Source of the DNA: Bursaphelenchus xylophilus
Lineage: Eukaryota > Nematoda > Chromadorea > Rhabditida > Aphelenchoididae
Direction of reading: 5' to 3'
Length of the DNA stretch: 64,000 nt
Assembly (NCBI GenBank): GCA_904066235.2
Contig: CAJFCV020000006.1
Span: forward strand, 12,090,001 to 12,154,000
Shown here: positions 23,180 to 34,988 of the stretch, one piece after another
Layout: every line of letters starts with the position of its first letter
How positions within the stretch are numbered: position 1 is the first letter of the stretch
Program-made: the position numbers and the translations under genes
Notes under the pieces: generated by a model
The model's input: only the letters and a program-made list of their open reading frames with translations
Databases searched by the model: none
Told to the model about the DNA's origin: nothing

Positions 23180-24552
23180 TCATAACGGCTTTAACCTACC
23201 GCAACATGTTGGTTTTTGAATAAAGAAGTAATCGTTTGTTGGATTCTTGTTAATCTTTTTGAAAAAAGGCGATTTATGGCCTTGTAGAAATCTTTTCATC
23301 ATCATTGAATCGCTGGTAAGCAGAGCAAAGTTCTCTGTTGCGCCTCTGGACAAACATGAAAGGCAGCTGCCATCATTGGCAAGCTGATAGCCACCACAAT
23401 GGATAATAAGGGTTCTTGTCGATAGGTGCATTGGATGGGTTCCGGTAAGTGAAGTAACGTTCGCTGATGTGCCTCGGGGCAGACATGAAAGCCGGCTGCC
23501 ATGATTGGCAAGCTGATGGCTACGACGATTGATAACAACGTGGCCGCGTTTATCGCTTAGCCCTTCTTCCCATTTCTTGGTTTGCCACGGGCATTTTGCT
23601 CGGGCACTGGGGCTTGAAATGTCCGGGTTCTATCGGACTGCGGCTGTTGGTGGTACGGCCTTTGTTGCGTATACCGGCCGCGAAAATTTCCGCGAAAATT
23701 TCCTCGCGAATTTCCGCGGCAGTTAGTTGGCCAAGGCCTCCAGCTTCGGGTCTGCAAATTTTGCATTCTTCTTTCGAGGTCCCCGATGACGGCCCAAACT
23801 GAGTCTTGAGATTGCTCTGGCAATTCGTTGGACACCGCATTAACGACCGGGTGGTGCGAAAAAGTCATCAAATTCAGGGAGGGTGTCTGTGCCTCCTAAA
23901 AACCTCTGGCAATTCGTTGGACACCGCATTAGGTGGTGCACCTTTGCGATCGCGGCCCCCTTTTCAAGGGAGCCCGTCAGGTCCTCCAAGCTCATTTTCC
24001 TTATTTCGTAAATGGGCTATCTGCTTCAAATGTTGATCAACTCCCTCTAACAGGGCATACGATTTCCTACTCACCATTTGTGCATTGGGGCAGCTACCGC
24101 TGGGAAGGCAAGAACTGCCAAGTTCCGGAGTCTGGCCATAAATTGACGGATTTGTTTCCACCTCATTTTGCCTGGCTCGAAATAATTACGCCCATCCTTC
24201 CTTCCCGACATCTGGGAGGGCTTGTTCTAAAGCGTCAATTAAGGCGTTGGGATCCGACCCCGAGAGGAGATGCTCCGGTAGTTCGGAGAATGCCAAGAAA
24301 GCATCTCCGCGCAATTTGCGTCCTATCTTGTGAACCGCTTGGGTTCTCGTACCTCCCTGATTTGCGAGATATAATCGTAACTCGGCCCGAAATGCTTCAA
24401 ACGACCTTGGGTCATCCGGACCCGAGCATGGTTCGAGGGGGTATGCCCCACGTCGAGTAACAGTTTGATGATCGTAGTTTGCGTGTTGGTTGGGGCTATC
24501 ATGCTCCTTAACATTTTCAATTTTTATATTTTCTATCGAAGAAGGGGAAGCC
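23180..24552 (-). mobile_element. LTR-retroelement remnant: gag-like frames and a duplicated hydrophobic segment
   Basis: Minus-strand frames from 24552 to about 24186 encode a gag-like protein (FEAFRAELRLYLANQGGTRT, then KLRGDAFLAFSELPEHLL). Gag-type sequence continues in other frames to 23557, ending in an Arg/Gly/Asn-rich tail (NFRGNFRGRY). Between them are stops and frame changes. Downstream, at 23535-23300, a segment of hydrophobic residues followed by FHVCPEAHQRTLLHLPEP appears twice in tandem. That pattern is like a leader and ectodomain start of an envelope-like frame. No protease, reverse transcriptase or integrase is seen, and no LTR pair was identified. It is a defective, decayed copy. 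Confidence 0.6.
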
Positions 24553-24655
24553 ATAGGAGACTCTCCGAGGATGTCTGAACAATCCCTATCTACCTCTCTT
24601 TTTTCATTTGTTATGGATAAAAAATTTATATGAATTGATCTCGGTTATTTCTTTG

Positions 24656-24993
24656 TTACACCTGTTGGAACTTTACGAGCATTTGCTCGAAACAGCGACG
24701 GAGCTGATCCGCCGCCTCTTTTGAAGCCTCACAGGCTTCGGCATATATGATGGCATAATACTCCTTATAAAAGTTTACGCTTATTTCCAGCCGAAACTCT
24801 TCCAGATTGGTACAACCTGGGAATTGCGCCACAAGTCGCGCACTTAGGTGCGCGAGCTAAAAACAGAAAAAATTAAAAAATAAAACAAAGAAAAAATAAA
24901 AAAATAAAAAAAAAAACAAAGAATGAAGCTTACTTCGCTTTCATCCTCCTCATTCAGCATCATGCTTTCGAACTCTTGACAGAGTTGATCCAT
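24656..24993 (-). CDS. Small tandem paralogue B, 2 exons, 86 aa (intact)
   Basis: Exons 24993-24934 (20 codons) and 24856-24656 (66 codons plus stop) flank a 77-bp GT-AG intron in phase 0. The product begins MDQLCQEFESMMLNEEDESE, continues LAHLSARLVAQFPGCTNLEE and NFYKEYYAIIYAEACEASKE, and ends FEQMLVKFQQV. It is the cleanest member of the family and defines its structure: an acidic N-terminal exon and a helical second exon with four conserved aromatic residues in the NFYKEYY motif. The intron keeps the same A-rich layout in copies A, B and C, so the whole gene duplicated, not a processed transcript. No known domain is recognised. The next copies lie 0.4-1 kb away on the same strand. Confidence 0.6.
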
Positions 24994-25077
24994 ATTTTTA
25001 CTAAAAAAATTTTTTTTATATTTCATCCTATTAAACAATATGTGTTGAACATACAGTGCAAACGCCTCGGTTACCTA

Positions 25078-25725
<648 letters not shown>

Positions 25726-25752
25726 TTTTACTAAAAAAAAAATTTTATTTGG

Positions 25753-26019
25753 TTAGACCCCTTCGTAAGTTTCGATCATGTCCTCGAAAATTTCCTTTAG
25801 CTGCTTAGCAGCCTCCTTTGACGTCGCCGGGGCTTCGCCATATATTATTTCGAAAAAGGCTTCGTAGAAATTCTTCATGATCCTTCTACGCATTTCTTTC
25901 AGACTTTTCACAATTGAAGCTCAGCGAACAGCCTCGCGCTGAGATGCTCGAACTACAAGAAATTATAAGTTAAAAAAAAGCCAGGCTCTTACTTCAGTCT
26001 TATCTACTTCAAGAGTCAT
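25753..26019 (-). pseudogene. Small tandem paralogue D, frameshifted in exon 2
   Basis: Exon 1 (26019-25993) encodes MTLEVDKTE. Exon 2 (25952-25753) is 200 nt, one short of keeping frame. It starts FEHLSARLFAEL, then a one-base shift near 25930 leads to SLKEMRRRIMKNFYEAFFEI and [20 protein letters not shown] before the stop. Every part of the family core is present, so the break is recent or a sequencing error. Confidence 0.5.
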
Positions 26020-26224
26020 TTCAGTAGTAATAAGAGGTAGTTTCTGGCACTACATTTAAAAAATTTTTCATTAATAAAAAAAACATTAACCCATATCGAA
26101 GTTAAAAAAGTTATGGCCTTGTGAGATCCAATCTTTTTTAAAAAAGGCCATTTATGACCGTAAAAATTCAGGATATCGTTTGACATCAAAAGTTTATTGG
26201 CGGGCCATACTCTTGAAACTCCCG

Positions 26225-26753
26225 CACGTCAAGATTTTGCGTTCAAAGGGTTACCTTTCAACACGAAAGTCGGCATTCTGCTTCCGCTTATGCAAGTGTC
26301 CAAAAAATCCGTCTCAATGACGGTTTTTTTGGATGAAGTCAGAGAAAAGTCGAAATATTGCGCAAAATGAAGAGATTTTCTATCTCGAAACTGGCTCATT
26401 TCATTTTTTTCGTTTTAGGCTCAAAAAATCCGCCTTGTTCCAGACTGTGTTTCCACGAAACTTAAAATAGGGGCGAGGGAAAATCTTAGAGAAATCCTCG
26501 AAATCGCAACATTTTTAGGCGTTGTTAGTTTAGGCTTCAAACAGATAGAAGACGACCAATTTTTTATATGAAATATATATGTTCAGGTTAAGCAGGAGTC
26601 CAGCTTCAAATTTATGTTGCAATAACCCTATTCTACCTCATCTTCATGGTGTAATCAGGTTATCTTTGGAGCAAAAAAATATTCTTTCGCTGAAACAGAA
26701 TGCCAAGAATTTTTCATTGCTTGTGCGCTTTTGTTTTATTTTTTCTTGACGTG
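26225..26753. mobile_element. Family-3 element, 529 bp, CACGTCAAGA ends, TCCCG duplication
   Basis: Starts CACGTCAAGATTTTG and ends TTTTTTCTTGACGTG. TCCCG is directly repeated at 26220-26224 and 26754-26758. Beyond the short terminal repeats the body is not palindromic. Copies at 29044-29574 (inverted) and 37775-38309 are about 90 percent similar over their whole length. No transposase was recognised. Confidence 0.88.
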
Positions 26754-26818
26754 TCCCGCTAATTCCCTGTTTTAACACCGGAAAACTGACACTCAAAGAT
26801 TATAACCTCTTTAACCTA

Positions 26819-27270
26819 CAGTGAGGGACTTGATCCAGTGGCAAAAAAGGTCCCATTTTGCGTGCAGGAAGGAACCAAAATGTCGCAAAACACCTCCCTT
26901 CTCAAGCTAAAAAAACCCCGTTTTGAAGAGCGCGCCCTTTCCTTCACGAAAAGAGCGCCAGCTCCGAATGCATCCGGCAATATTCGCATTCAAAAAAACG
27001 CGCAATTTTTGCGCTTCTCTCTTTCTTTTGGCCTTCCGTATTTGCGGAATTTTATTGTTTTCTCACGAAAACGGAGAAGAGAAAAAAGCGCGCGCTTTTT
27101 GATTGCGAATATTCAGATGCATTCGGAGCTGGCGATCTCTTCTCGAAAGAAAGGGCGCGCTTCAAAGCGGTTTATTAGCTTGAGAAGGGAGGTGTTTTGC
27201 GACATTTTGGTTCCTTCCTTCCTGGATGCAAAATGGGACATTTTTTGCTACTGGATCAGGCCCCTCACTG
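26819..27270. mobile_element. Family-1 Tc1/mariner-like MITE, 452 bp hairpin, TA duplication
   Basis: TA, CAGTGAGGGACTTGATCC ... GGCCCCTCACTG, TA. Almost the whole element is one long inverted repeat. The undisrupted target is visible elsewhere in this window: TTTAACCTACCGCAAC at about 23190 is the empty-site form of TTTAACCTA-element-TACCGCAAC here, which proves the TA duplication. Confidence 0.9.
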
Positions 27271-27579
27271 TACCGCAACCTCTCGGTTGCGCAACATGTT
27301 CAATAAAATTTTGGGATTGATACCAATCCCAAAAGTTTATTAAAGGGTCAGGGTTTGGATCCCTCCCACAAACTCTAGGCTTCGCAACTCCCGCAACGTT
27401 TTGATTGCGCACTATTCCCGCTACCTATTTTTCCCAAAAATTCCGAAAAAAACTGGCTTTGTCCCGTAGGGCAACGCCTGCGGCACAATAGTATCAAAAT
27501 TAAGTGTTTTTCATTTTGAAACTTCCTCAAAATGCAATAGACAGTTCCATGAATTTTTGTCCTTGGCCGAAAAATTAAC

Positions 27580-27775
27580 GCTCCCCTTTTCCGAACTCCC
27601 CCCCCTTTTTTTCTTTCGTGTAAAATATCACACCTTTTTCATCGTATAACATGTCACACCGGGGGAGTTCGGAAAAGAGAGAATCTATAACATGTCACTC
27701 CCTAAATTTTCATTTTAAAATTTTTTTTCATCGTATAACCTGTCACACCGGGGGAGTTCGGAAAAGGGGGAGTGC
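27580..27775. repeat. Inverted and direct repeat with GGGGGAGTTCGGAAAAG
   Basis: The left end CGCTCCCCTTTTCCGAACTC is the complement of the right end GTTCGGAAAAGGGGGAGTG. The interior repeats the unit ATCGTATAACMTGTCACACC plus GGGGGAGTTCGG twice, about 90 bp apart. This is a small MITE-like element with an internal duplication. Confidence 0.65.
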
Positions 27776-27879
27776 TAATGTTTTGGCCATCGATAAAATG
27801 GCCAAGACATGTCCTATACAGGGTGTCAGAAATGAAGGGGGATAGAACGAAATGTGGGAATGTTCACCCAGGAGAGTTC

Positions 27880-28210
27880 GAAACTGTGCTCATTATTAGC
27901 CTGATGACTTATTGGAAAAAGATTATAATAAATAAAATATATAAAGTTATATTGTTAAAAGCAAATAGATATAGCAGGACAGAACTAAAAATTAACAAAA
28001 TATAAAAAGTGAGTATATATTCAACTATATTGTATTATATATCATGTATATTAAACGTCAATGAATATATCAAAGATTGATTATATGTAAATATATATAA
28101 ATTTATTATATAACGTAATGAAATATTATATTATATTGGGTAAAAAATACTGTATTATATTATCGCAATGATTATATATTACAAGAAATATTGCAAAATA
28201 AACATGTAAA
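27880..28210. other. Very AT-rich block 1
   Basis: About 330 bp that is nearly all A and T, rich in TATATA and ATTATAT words and without clear period. A similar block is at 38765-39065. Origin is unclear: a simple-sequence expansion, an insert of organellar type, or part of an element. No coding sequence seen. Confidence 0.6.
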
Positions 28211-28623
28211 AAAGACACACTAAACCACATTTATTCGTCCGTCAGGAAAATAATGAGAGCTCTCTCCTAACGTGTCGCTGAAGTGAAAATCAATTTGATT
28301 TTGCCTCGATACAAGCCATTTTCTCGGCAGCGATCCGACCTGCAATGCCACAGAGCGCGTATGATTTTTTTCCGACAAAGAATTGTTTAGGCAGCGAGCC
28401 TCAACATCTGCGCTAAATCCCGCTTTTACGCCCTTCCATAAAAAACCTAGCGGTTGCGCAATATATGCCACACCCTGTCGGAGAGCCGAGATGTGCAGTC
28501 CGAGGGTCGCCTTTCTCTAGCCTCTCGGTTACATCGACTGGCCATACCGATCGGGGATTCGCCTCTATGGGGGGCCGTTGACCTATTTTGGAGATCGAAG
28601 AAAGGAGAGGGTCACCCATAACC

Positions 28624-28947
28624 AGAGATTGCCACGGTCAAAATTTCGGCTCCGGCTCTTGGCTCCGTGCAAAATTTAAAAAGGCCTCCGGCTCCGAATC
28701 CCGGCTCCTATGCAAAATGTTTGTTTAAAAATATTTTTCCAAAAATAAAAGTTATTAGTGCCAGAGATCATACAGCCAACGTTTTTGCAGTCAAGTCACA
28801 TCCTCCGCAGTGTTTTTTAGGCAATTTGGTTTAACAAGATCACGAAATTTTTACTTTTTTGACCGCTGGGAAGCCTGGCTCCGAATTTGGGCTCGGGAGC
28901 CGGAGCCGACCCCAAAATTTCCGGCTCCGGAGCCGTGGCAATCTCTG
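28624..28947. mobile_element. hAT-like MITE, 324 bp, 8-bp target duplication
   Basis: Starts CAGAGATTGCCACGG and ends CCGTGGCAATCTCTG, flanked by exact CCCATAAC repeats (28616-28623 and 28948-28955). CAGAG ends with 8-bp duplications match the hAT superfamily. The interior consists of GGCTCCG words on both arms. Non-autonomous. Confidence 0.9.
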
Positions 28948-29043
28948 CCCATAACTCATGTATATACATATAAAGGTGGCCATATAAAAATTAAAAATTT
29001 TGTTTTCCCAAATCACGATTTTCGATGCACAAAAAAGTCGACG

Positions 29044-29574
29044 CACGTCAAGAAAAAACAAAACAAAAGCGCTCAAGCAATGAAAAATTCTTGGCATTCT
29101 GTTTCAGCGAAAGAATAATTTTTTGCTCCAAAGAAAACCTGATTACACAATGAAGATGGGGTAGAATGGGGTTATTGCATACATAAATTTGAAGCTGAAG
29201 TCCTGCTTAACCTGAACATATATATTTCATATAAAAAATTCGGTCCTCCTCTATCTGTTTGAAGCCTAAACTAACAACGCCTAAAAATGTTGCGATTTCG
29301 AGGATTTCTCTAAGATTTTCCCTCGCCCCTATTTGAAGTTTCGTGGAAACATGGTCTGGAACAGAGCGGATTTTTTGAGCCTAAAACCAAAAAAATCAAA
29401 TGAGCCAGTTTCGATATAGAAAATCTCTTCATTTTGCGCAATATTTCGCCTTTCCTCTCACCTCGTCCAAAAAAACCGTCATTGAGACGGATTTTTTGGA
29501 CACTTGCATAAGCGGAAACAGAATCCCAACGTTCGTGTTGAAGGACAACCCTTTGAGCGCAAAATCTTGACGTG
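29044..29574. mobile_element. Family-3 element, inverted copy, 531 bp, CGACG duplication
   Basis: Same family as 26225-26753 but in the opposite orientation. The target duplication CGACG is at 29039-29043 and 29575-29579. Confidence 0.88.
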
Positions 29575-31451
29575 CGACGCCCAAACCGAAAAATTAGCGT
29601 CGACTTAATTTTTTTAGCCCCGAACTCCGAAATGCGGTGCTGACATGGTGATTGTTGCGTTGCCAAACAGATGCTCCGGTAATTGATCCCCATCCGTGAT
29701 CCTTACGCTCTTCGCCAAAAGCGCGTCCCTATCACCCAAAAGATCGAGGGCTGGCATTTTTACCCATCGTATCGCTGAGATGATCCAGTAATAATCCGTA
29801 ATTTTACGATCAGTTGAACAGATGAAGAAAATAGCCCTTGAAGAAAAACAGTCCGAAAAATGAAAGATGTGGCCTTCAGCGATAATAGTCAGAGAACCTT
29901 ACGTTGTGTTTTTCCGATCGGATCCATAGCACGATGTCCTCACTGATACCTTTTGTCGCCTGGTGTGCCTGCTTCAGACATGTGTTGACTTACCTGAGGC
30001 TGTTGATTGGCAAAATCTTCAAATTTGAGGGTAAATTCGGAGAAAGATTCCTTTTACGGAGTAGAATTTCATTAAATTGCCGAAATCTATGACATTAACT
30101 TCAAGATAATGGGGAAGGGGAGGAGGTGAGTTTAAAAGTGATTGATCAGCCTCGCGAGGAACTGCTTCGGTACCTGATAGTGCAAAGAAAAATGATTATT
30201 TTTGGGGCCTTCTTCGTGAAGCAAGTATTGGCGTAATTCTTGAAGCTGTTGACCAAAGTCTCTGAGTTCCTCGGAATATTTGGCATCAAGGTTGAGCATT
30301 TGCACAGAAAGGTCGGCAAATTGCGGCTTCAGGCCATTGATTTGCAGACTGACATCGCGCTGCAGGCGCTTTGCCGCTTGAGCCACCAGTTTGGCAAGAG
30401 CTAGCACCTGGCCTTGTACCTTTAGAGTCGTCTAGGACCAAGACCGGTCTCATATATCCCAGTTGAGAGGCGGGCCCGGCCCAACCTTTAGGTCGCGCTT
30501 GAGCACCATTGGATAATTTGGTATTTCCGCCCTGATGCGATGGCCTGTTGCCAGATTTGTCTAGCTGAACCGAGGCATAAGAGTTTGTAGTGCCGCCCTG
30601 AGGCGATGTTGGAACTACGCCCAGATCCCTCGGCGGATCCAGCATCCGGATTCCAGGTCTTCCAAATGCTAGAATATACTCTGTCTGTGATTCTGACTTA
30701 CTTTCTTGGGCGAAGTGTTGGGCGATTCAAGAGAGTTGGAATCTCCTCGGAGGTTAGACTAATAACAGAATCAGACAATTAGCGAGTATGCTCTTCTCCT
30801 CAGAGGCATAGCCTGGACGGCACCACCGCTCATTCAGACATAAAATACGACTTATTATTTTACTGCCATCACATTACGTCTGTTATTAAGGCATTCTAGG
30901 CGGGGGTCATTTAGGCGTTCATCTAGCGTTGGCTTATTACGGCCATTTCCAGATTTTTTCCTATGCAACGCCGTTTTTTGGCCCTTGTGAGTCCTCTTTT
31001 GATTGTCTGTTACGATTCATTTCAGCGTTGCGCAATGAACTTCCACTTAAAAGTGGCGGATGATGATCCAGTATTACTCCGTAATCTTACGACAGTTGAA
31101 TAGATGAAGAAAATGGCACTTAGTTTTGACTTTCAACCTCATTCGCTTGGGCAGCGGCTGGCCCAATATGCCGTAGGGCCAGGCTGAGCGGTCAGTCCGG
31201 CTACTCACCAGTATCAAAAGAAACGCAACTTGACCGGGCCATGCGGTTGAGACGCCAGTGTTTTGAGTGCAGCGGTTATGAATTGCGCGGAGTAGAATCG
31301 GAGTTGCCGGTGGGTGGAATATAAATCTACGATCTCCTTTTGGGATTGGTCGAGGTCGTCCGGCGTCGTGTTGAGTAGTTTTGACATTGGTGAATACTGG
31401 TATTGTCTGACTAATAATCCCTACGCGTCTACAAATTTTCCTTGAGCCAAT
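29575..31451 (-). pseudogene. Decayed minus-strand coding remnants linked to helicase copy A
   Basis: No intact gene. A 91-codon frame (30407-30132) is helical and coiled-coil-like (EELRDFGQQLQELRQYL). A frame at 30645-30286 contains GTRPGASSCQTGGSSGKAPA, which has a match at 35.85 kb (CTRPGASSDRPGGSSDKAPA). DNA near 30815, 30400 and 29970 is duplicated near 35.51, 35.82 and 35.36 kb. The stretch is the 3' part of a segmental duplication shared with helicase copy B. A short repeat (GATGATCCAGTA...) near 29777 recurs near 31065. Confidence 0.45.
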
Positions 31452-33190
31452 TCACTCTTGCGCCATAACACTTGACTTGACGGGATGGCCGTTTACGAGG
31501 GCTCCGGCTATAGCCCCCACTGCATCATTGGATTCAGAAATTACGACGACGTAGTTGGCCATCTTGGTTTGCAACATGAGCTGAACTGTATGGGCCATCA
31601 GATATGTTTTGCCCGACCCGGCCGGGGCGTCAACAGCCACCACGGTGGGTGAGAGACTCAGCAACCCTTTTCTGGTGTGGATCAAGTGCGGTGGAGCTCT
31701 CTATGAGTTGAAGGTGTGGAGTTGGAGGTCATCGGAGGCAGCTGACGCAATTACTCGGAACGGTAGGATTTGATCGGGCCTCAGCATGGTGAAATCTTGG
31801 CTTAGCGTCCCCGGATTTCTGATTTGTTGGACTGCCATTTGACAGAGTTACGTATTCGCAATGACGTCTTGTTCTCCACCCGGAATAAATGTCGCCGGCC
31901 TACAAATAAAACGATGAGGCCCTGAACCAGCCCTCTCCCTTGAAAAGGTAATCCCAAGGGGGATCCCACTCCGAGAGCTTGAATGTTGTCGGTGACGTCC
32001 GAGGGCTTCAACTGGATCTCCAAATTGATGCTGTTGTTGGAGATGGGTTTCACTGGTACCTCCATTGCTTGTGTGGACTTACGTTAGCTGCGTCTCTGAG
32101 TAGTACAGGGTGTACCAAATTCGGTGCCCGATTTGAATTGGCTATAACTTCTTTAATTTTGGGCCAAATTTTAAAATTCTTTTTTTCCCTGAATCCCCAG
32201 ACAACCCCATTTTGTCTGATACCAAATATGTTATACATAGGTAAGTGTCATCTACAGTTATTAGATTTATTCTTGGAGTTCATTTTTTCGGTCGTTTTTC
32301 GGTTGTTTTTTCGGCCTTTCCCGGTGTGTCCGAAAATGGAGTACGGTGTGGAAGAAAAAGCTTGGTCTGTGGTTTGGTATGGCAAATACGGTTCGCCGAT
32401 AAATGTTCAAAGGGAATACAGGATGAAATACGGGCGTAAGGCCCAACCCAGATCGCAAGACATTTCGGCGTTGGTGGAATAAGTTCCTTGAGATTGGCAG
32501 CGTTAACAGGAAACAAAAAAAGCAGGAAAGATGGGTACGAACGTAGCTGAAAATGGAAGAAGTTTTGTCAAAATTCCGAGAAAATCCGCATATGAGTACA
32601 CGAAGTTTGGCCAGAACCGAGGGAATGCCTTCACCAAGGACCATTCGACGAACTCTGGAGGTTGATCTTCACTTTTTGTGCTTATTCTCATCGTCGATTT
32701 TCAGGAGGGGAAATTCCACCGTATTTTTCTTCTCACCGTACTCCATTTTCGGACACACCGGGAAAGGCCGAAAAAACAACCGAAAAACGACCAAAAAAAT
32801 GAACTTCAAGAATAAATGCAATAACTGTAGATGACACTTACCTATGTATAACATATTTGGTATCAGACAAAATGGGGTTGTCTGAGGATTCAGGGAAAAA
32901 AAGAATTTTAAAATTTGGCCGAAAATTAAAGAAGTTATAGCCAATTCAAATCGGGCACCGAATTTGGTACACCCTGTACTTGGTATACATACGCGACACT
33001 TCTGATTGATTTCAGAAGGTGGCGATCGACTTCCATTGACTGTTCATCTCTGATTTTCGTCACGTCCAAATTCTGGATCGCTCGGAGGGTTTCCGTATCC
33101 AGCGTCATGACTCTATACGGGATCTGCGTGAATTCGGAGCCAAAATCCGAGGGCCTGGTGATTACTTTACGTAGGATCCTTGCAATAAGG
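31452..33190 (-). pseudogene. SF1 (UPF1-like) helicase-type gene copy A, interrupted by a mariner-like element
   Basis: Minus-strand coding runs from about 33190 (SDFGSEFTQIPYRVMTLDTE) to 32979. A mariner-like element (32106-32976) interrupts it, and it resumes at 32103 with LLRDAAN and a gtaagt donor. The next part (about 32070-31860) reads LGLPFQGRGLVQGLIVLFVG. After a frame change comes LSQDFTMLRPDQILPFRV, and then a Walker A motif APAGSGKT with a motif Ia-like ESNDAVGAIAGAL before a stop at 31452. Several frameshifts and the insertion make it non-functional as it stands. The order and motifs match superfamily 1 helicases. The gene is homologous to copy B at 35.9-37.1 kb. Confidence 0.6.
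32106..32976 (+). mobile_element. Mariner-like foldback with a transposase N-terminal remnant, 871 bp
   Basis: TA, CAGGGTGTACCAAATTCGG ... CCGAATTTGGTACACCCTG, TA. The terminal arms of about 260 bp are inverted repeats. The plus-strand interior encodes EEKAWSVVWYGKYGSPINVQ and RSQDISALV, then after a frame change NPHMSTRSLARTEGMPSPRT. This is the helix-turn-helix type seen at the start of mariner-like transposases. No DDE catalytic domain is present, so the element is non-autonomous. Confidence 0.8.
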
Positions 33191-33272
33191 CTCCTAATGA
33201 TGGACTTTTAAAAGCGTTTCCGGAAGATCCATTTTTCTGAAAATCTGGTAATGTTCTGATTTTGACTTTTTT

Positions 33273-34988
33273 CTTAAAGGACCACAAAAGGTATTTTTTG
33301 AACCGAAATTTGCTCGGCTAAAAAATTGACTATCAGGGATTTTCGCGTCGAGAAAATTCCGAAGAACAAACGTTGTCGGTTTATTTTCGGATGAAAAGAT
33401 TTTCCGAGCTTCTGTTCAGAGCTCTTTGTACATTGTCTGGCAATTTGACTTGATGCAAGGAAGCATTATGACCGTTTTTGCAGTTTCAATTTGGACCACC
33501 ACCTCGAGAACAACATGTAAGTCAATATTTTAGTGTTTTTAGCGAGTTTAGGTAATTTTTGACATGACAGAGCAAGAAAACGAGTGTAGTTCCGTAATAA
33601 GGCATCGAGGAGTGCTGTTGGCCGAGTTTTTGGAAAGTTATAGTCAAAAAATTGACCAAAATCTCTAGTGTAATATACGTTTTCAGGAATTCGAATCCGG
33701 ATGCTGCCAGACGGCTTCATTCTTTTCACGAGGACTCGCAAAAGCATCTTACGAGGTATGAGACCGGTATAAATCAATGAACGTTCAACATTTAGGCTTT
33801 TCCTTGAGCTGATGTCAAAATCTGAAAGGTGAGGTTTGCCCTTGTTTTCATGGTCTAGGTGAGGAAATCTTTGCTCCGTGAGCAAGAAAATCGGTTTGGT
33901 TTCCTAATGATGCTATCTTGACTGTGGTTGCACCATTTTGCGCCATACTAATAGCAAAGCCATGATCACTCGGTCCGGTATAATATAATTTTTTCAGGCG
34001 AATCCCTCTCGATTTGCAGGAATCCCGGCCCACTCCGCTCCCATGCCCGCCAGCCTGACCCAAAGGGCTCAGTAAAACAATTTTGACGGATTCTGTAATA
34101 GCCGTTATTACTTTATTATAAATATTATACATTATTGTTACTATGTAAAAGATAATAAATTGGTTCAGTCCTTCCGGTTTTTTCATGATGAGACCTTCTT
34201 ATTGTCCATGCTTTCACAGCTGGTTCACATAGTCGAAGCTTAGCGGCCTTGGAAGGATTCGCCTGAAAAAATTATGTTATACTGGACCGACTGATCATGG
34301 CTTTGCTATTATTATGGCGCAAAATGGTGCAACCACAGTCAAGATAGCATCATTAGGAAACCAAACCGATTTTCTTGCTCACGGAGCAAAGATTTCCTCA
34401 CCTAAACCATGAAAACAAGGGCAAACCTCACCTTTCAGATTTTGACATCAGCTCAATGAAAAGCCAAAATGTTGAACCTTCATTGATTTACACCGGCCTG
34501 ATACCTCGTTAGATGCTTTTGCGAGTCCTCGTAGCAAAAATGAAGCCGTCTGGCCGCATCTTCATTTTAATTCCTGGAAAAAACGATATTATACTAGGTA
34601 TTCTGGTCAACATTTTTGACTCAATCTTCTCAAAAACTCGACCACCAGCACTCCTGGATGGCTAATTTTGATACTAAACTCATTTTCTTGCTTCGTCGTC
34701 GTAAAAATTGCCTAAAATAGCCAGAAACACTAAAACATTGACTTACATGTTGTTTTCGAGGTAGAGGTCCAAATTAGGCTGCAAAGTCAGGGATGATCCT
34801 CCATTGTATCGAATCACGTTGCTACACACTGTACAAGGAGGTCAGAACAGAACCTCAGAAAATCTTTTGTTCAAAAAAAATCGAGAACATTTGTTCTTCG
34901 GAATTTTCTCGACGCGAAAATCCCTGATAGTCAATATTTTAGCCGAGCAAATTTCGGTTCAAAAAATACCTTTTGTGGTCCTTTAAGT
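33273..34988. repeat. 1.7-kb inverted repeat with 734-bp arms
   Basis: Arms 33273-34006 and 34255-34988 are reverse complements at roughly 85-90 percent, separated by a 248-bp spacer. Matching landmarks are GGACCACAAAAGGTA on the outside and AGGCGAATCC on the inside. A minus-strand frame at 33885-33466 has its counterpart on the other arm. The right outer flank (34985-35090) resembles the core of the foldback at 52122-52757, so they may be related. Confidence 0.8.

Noticed and set aside
24186..24552. Calling the gag-like frame a functional host gene
   Set aside because: It breaks off with stops and frame changes, has only gag-like sequence around it, and no pol; a decayed retroelement is simpler.
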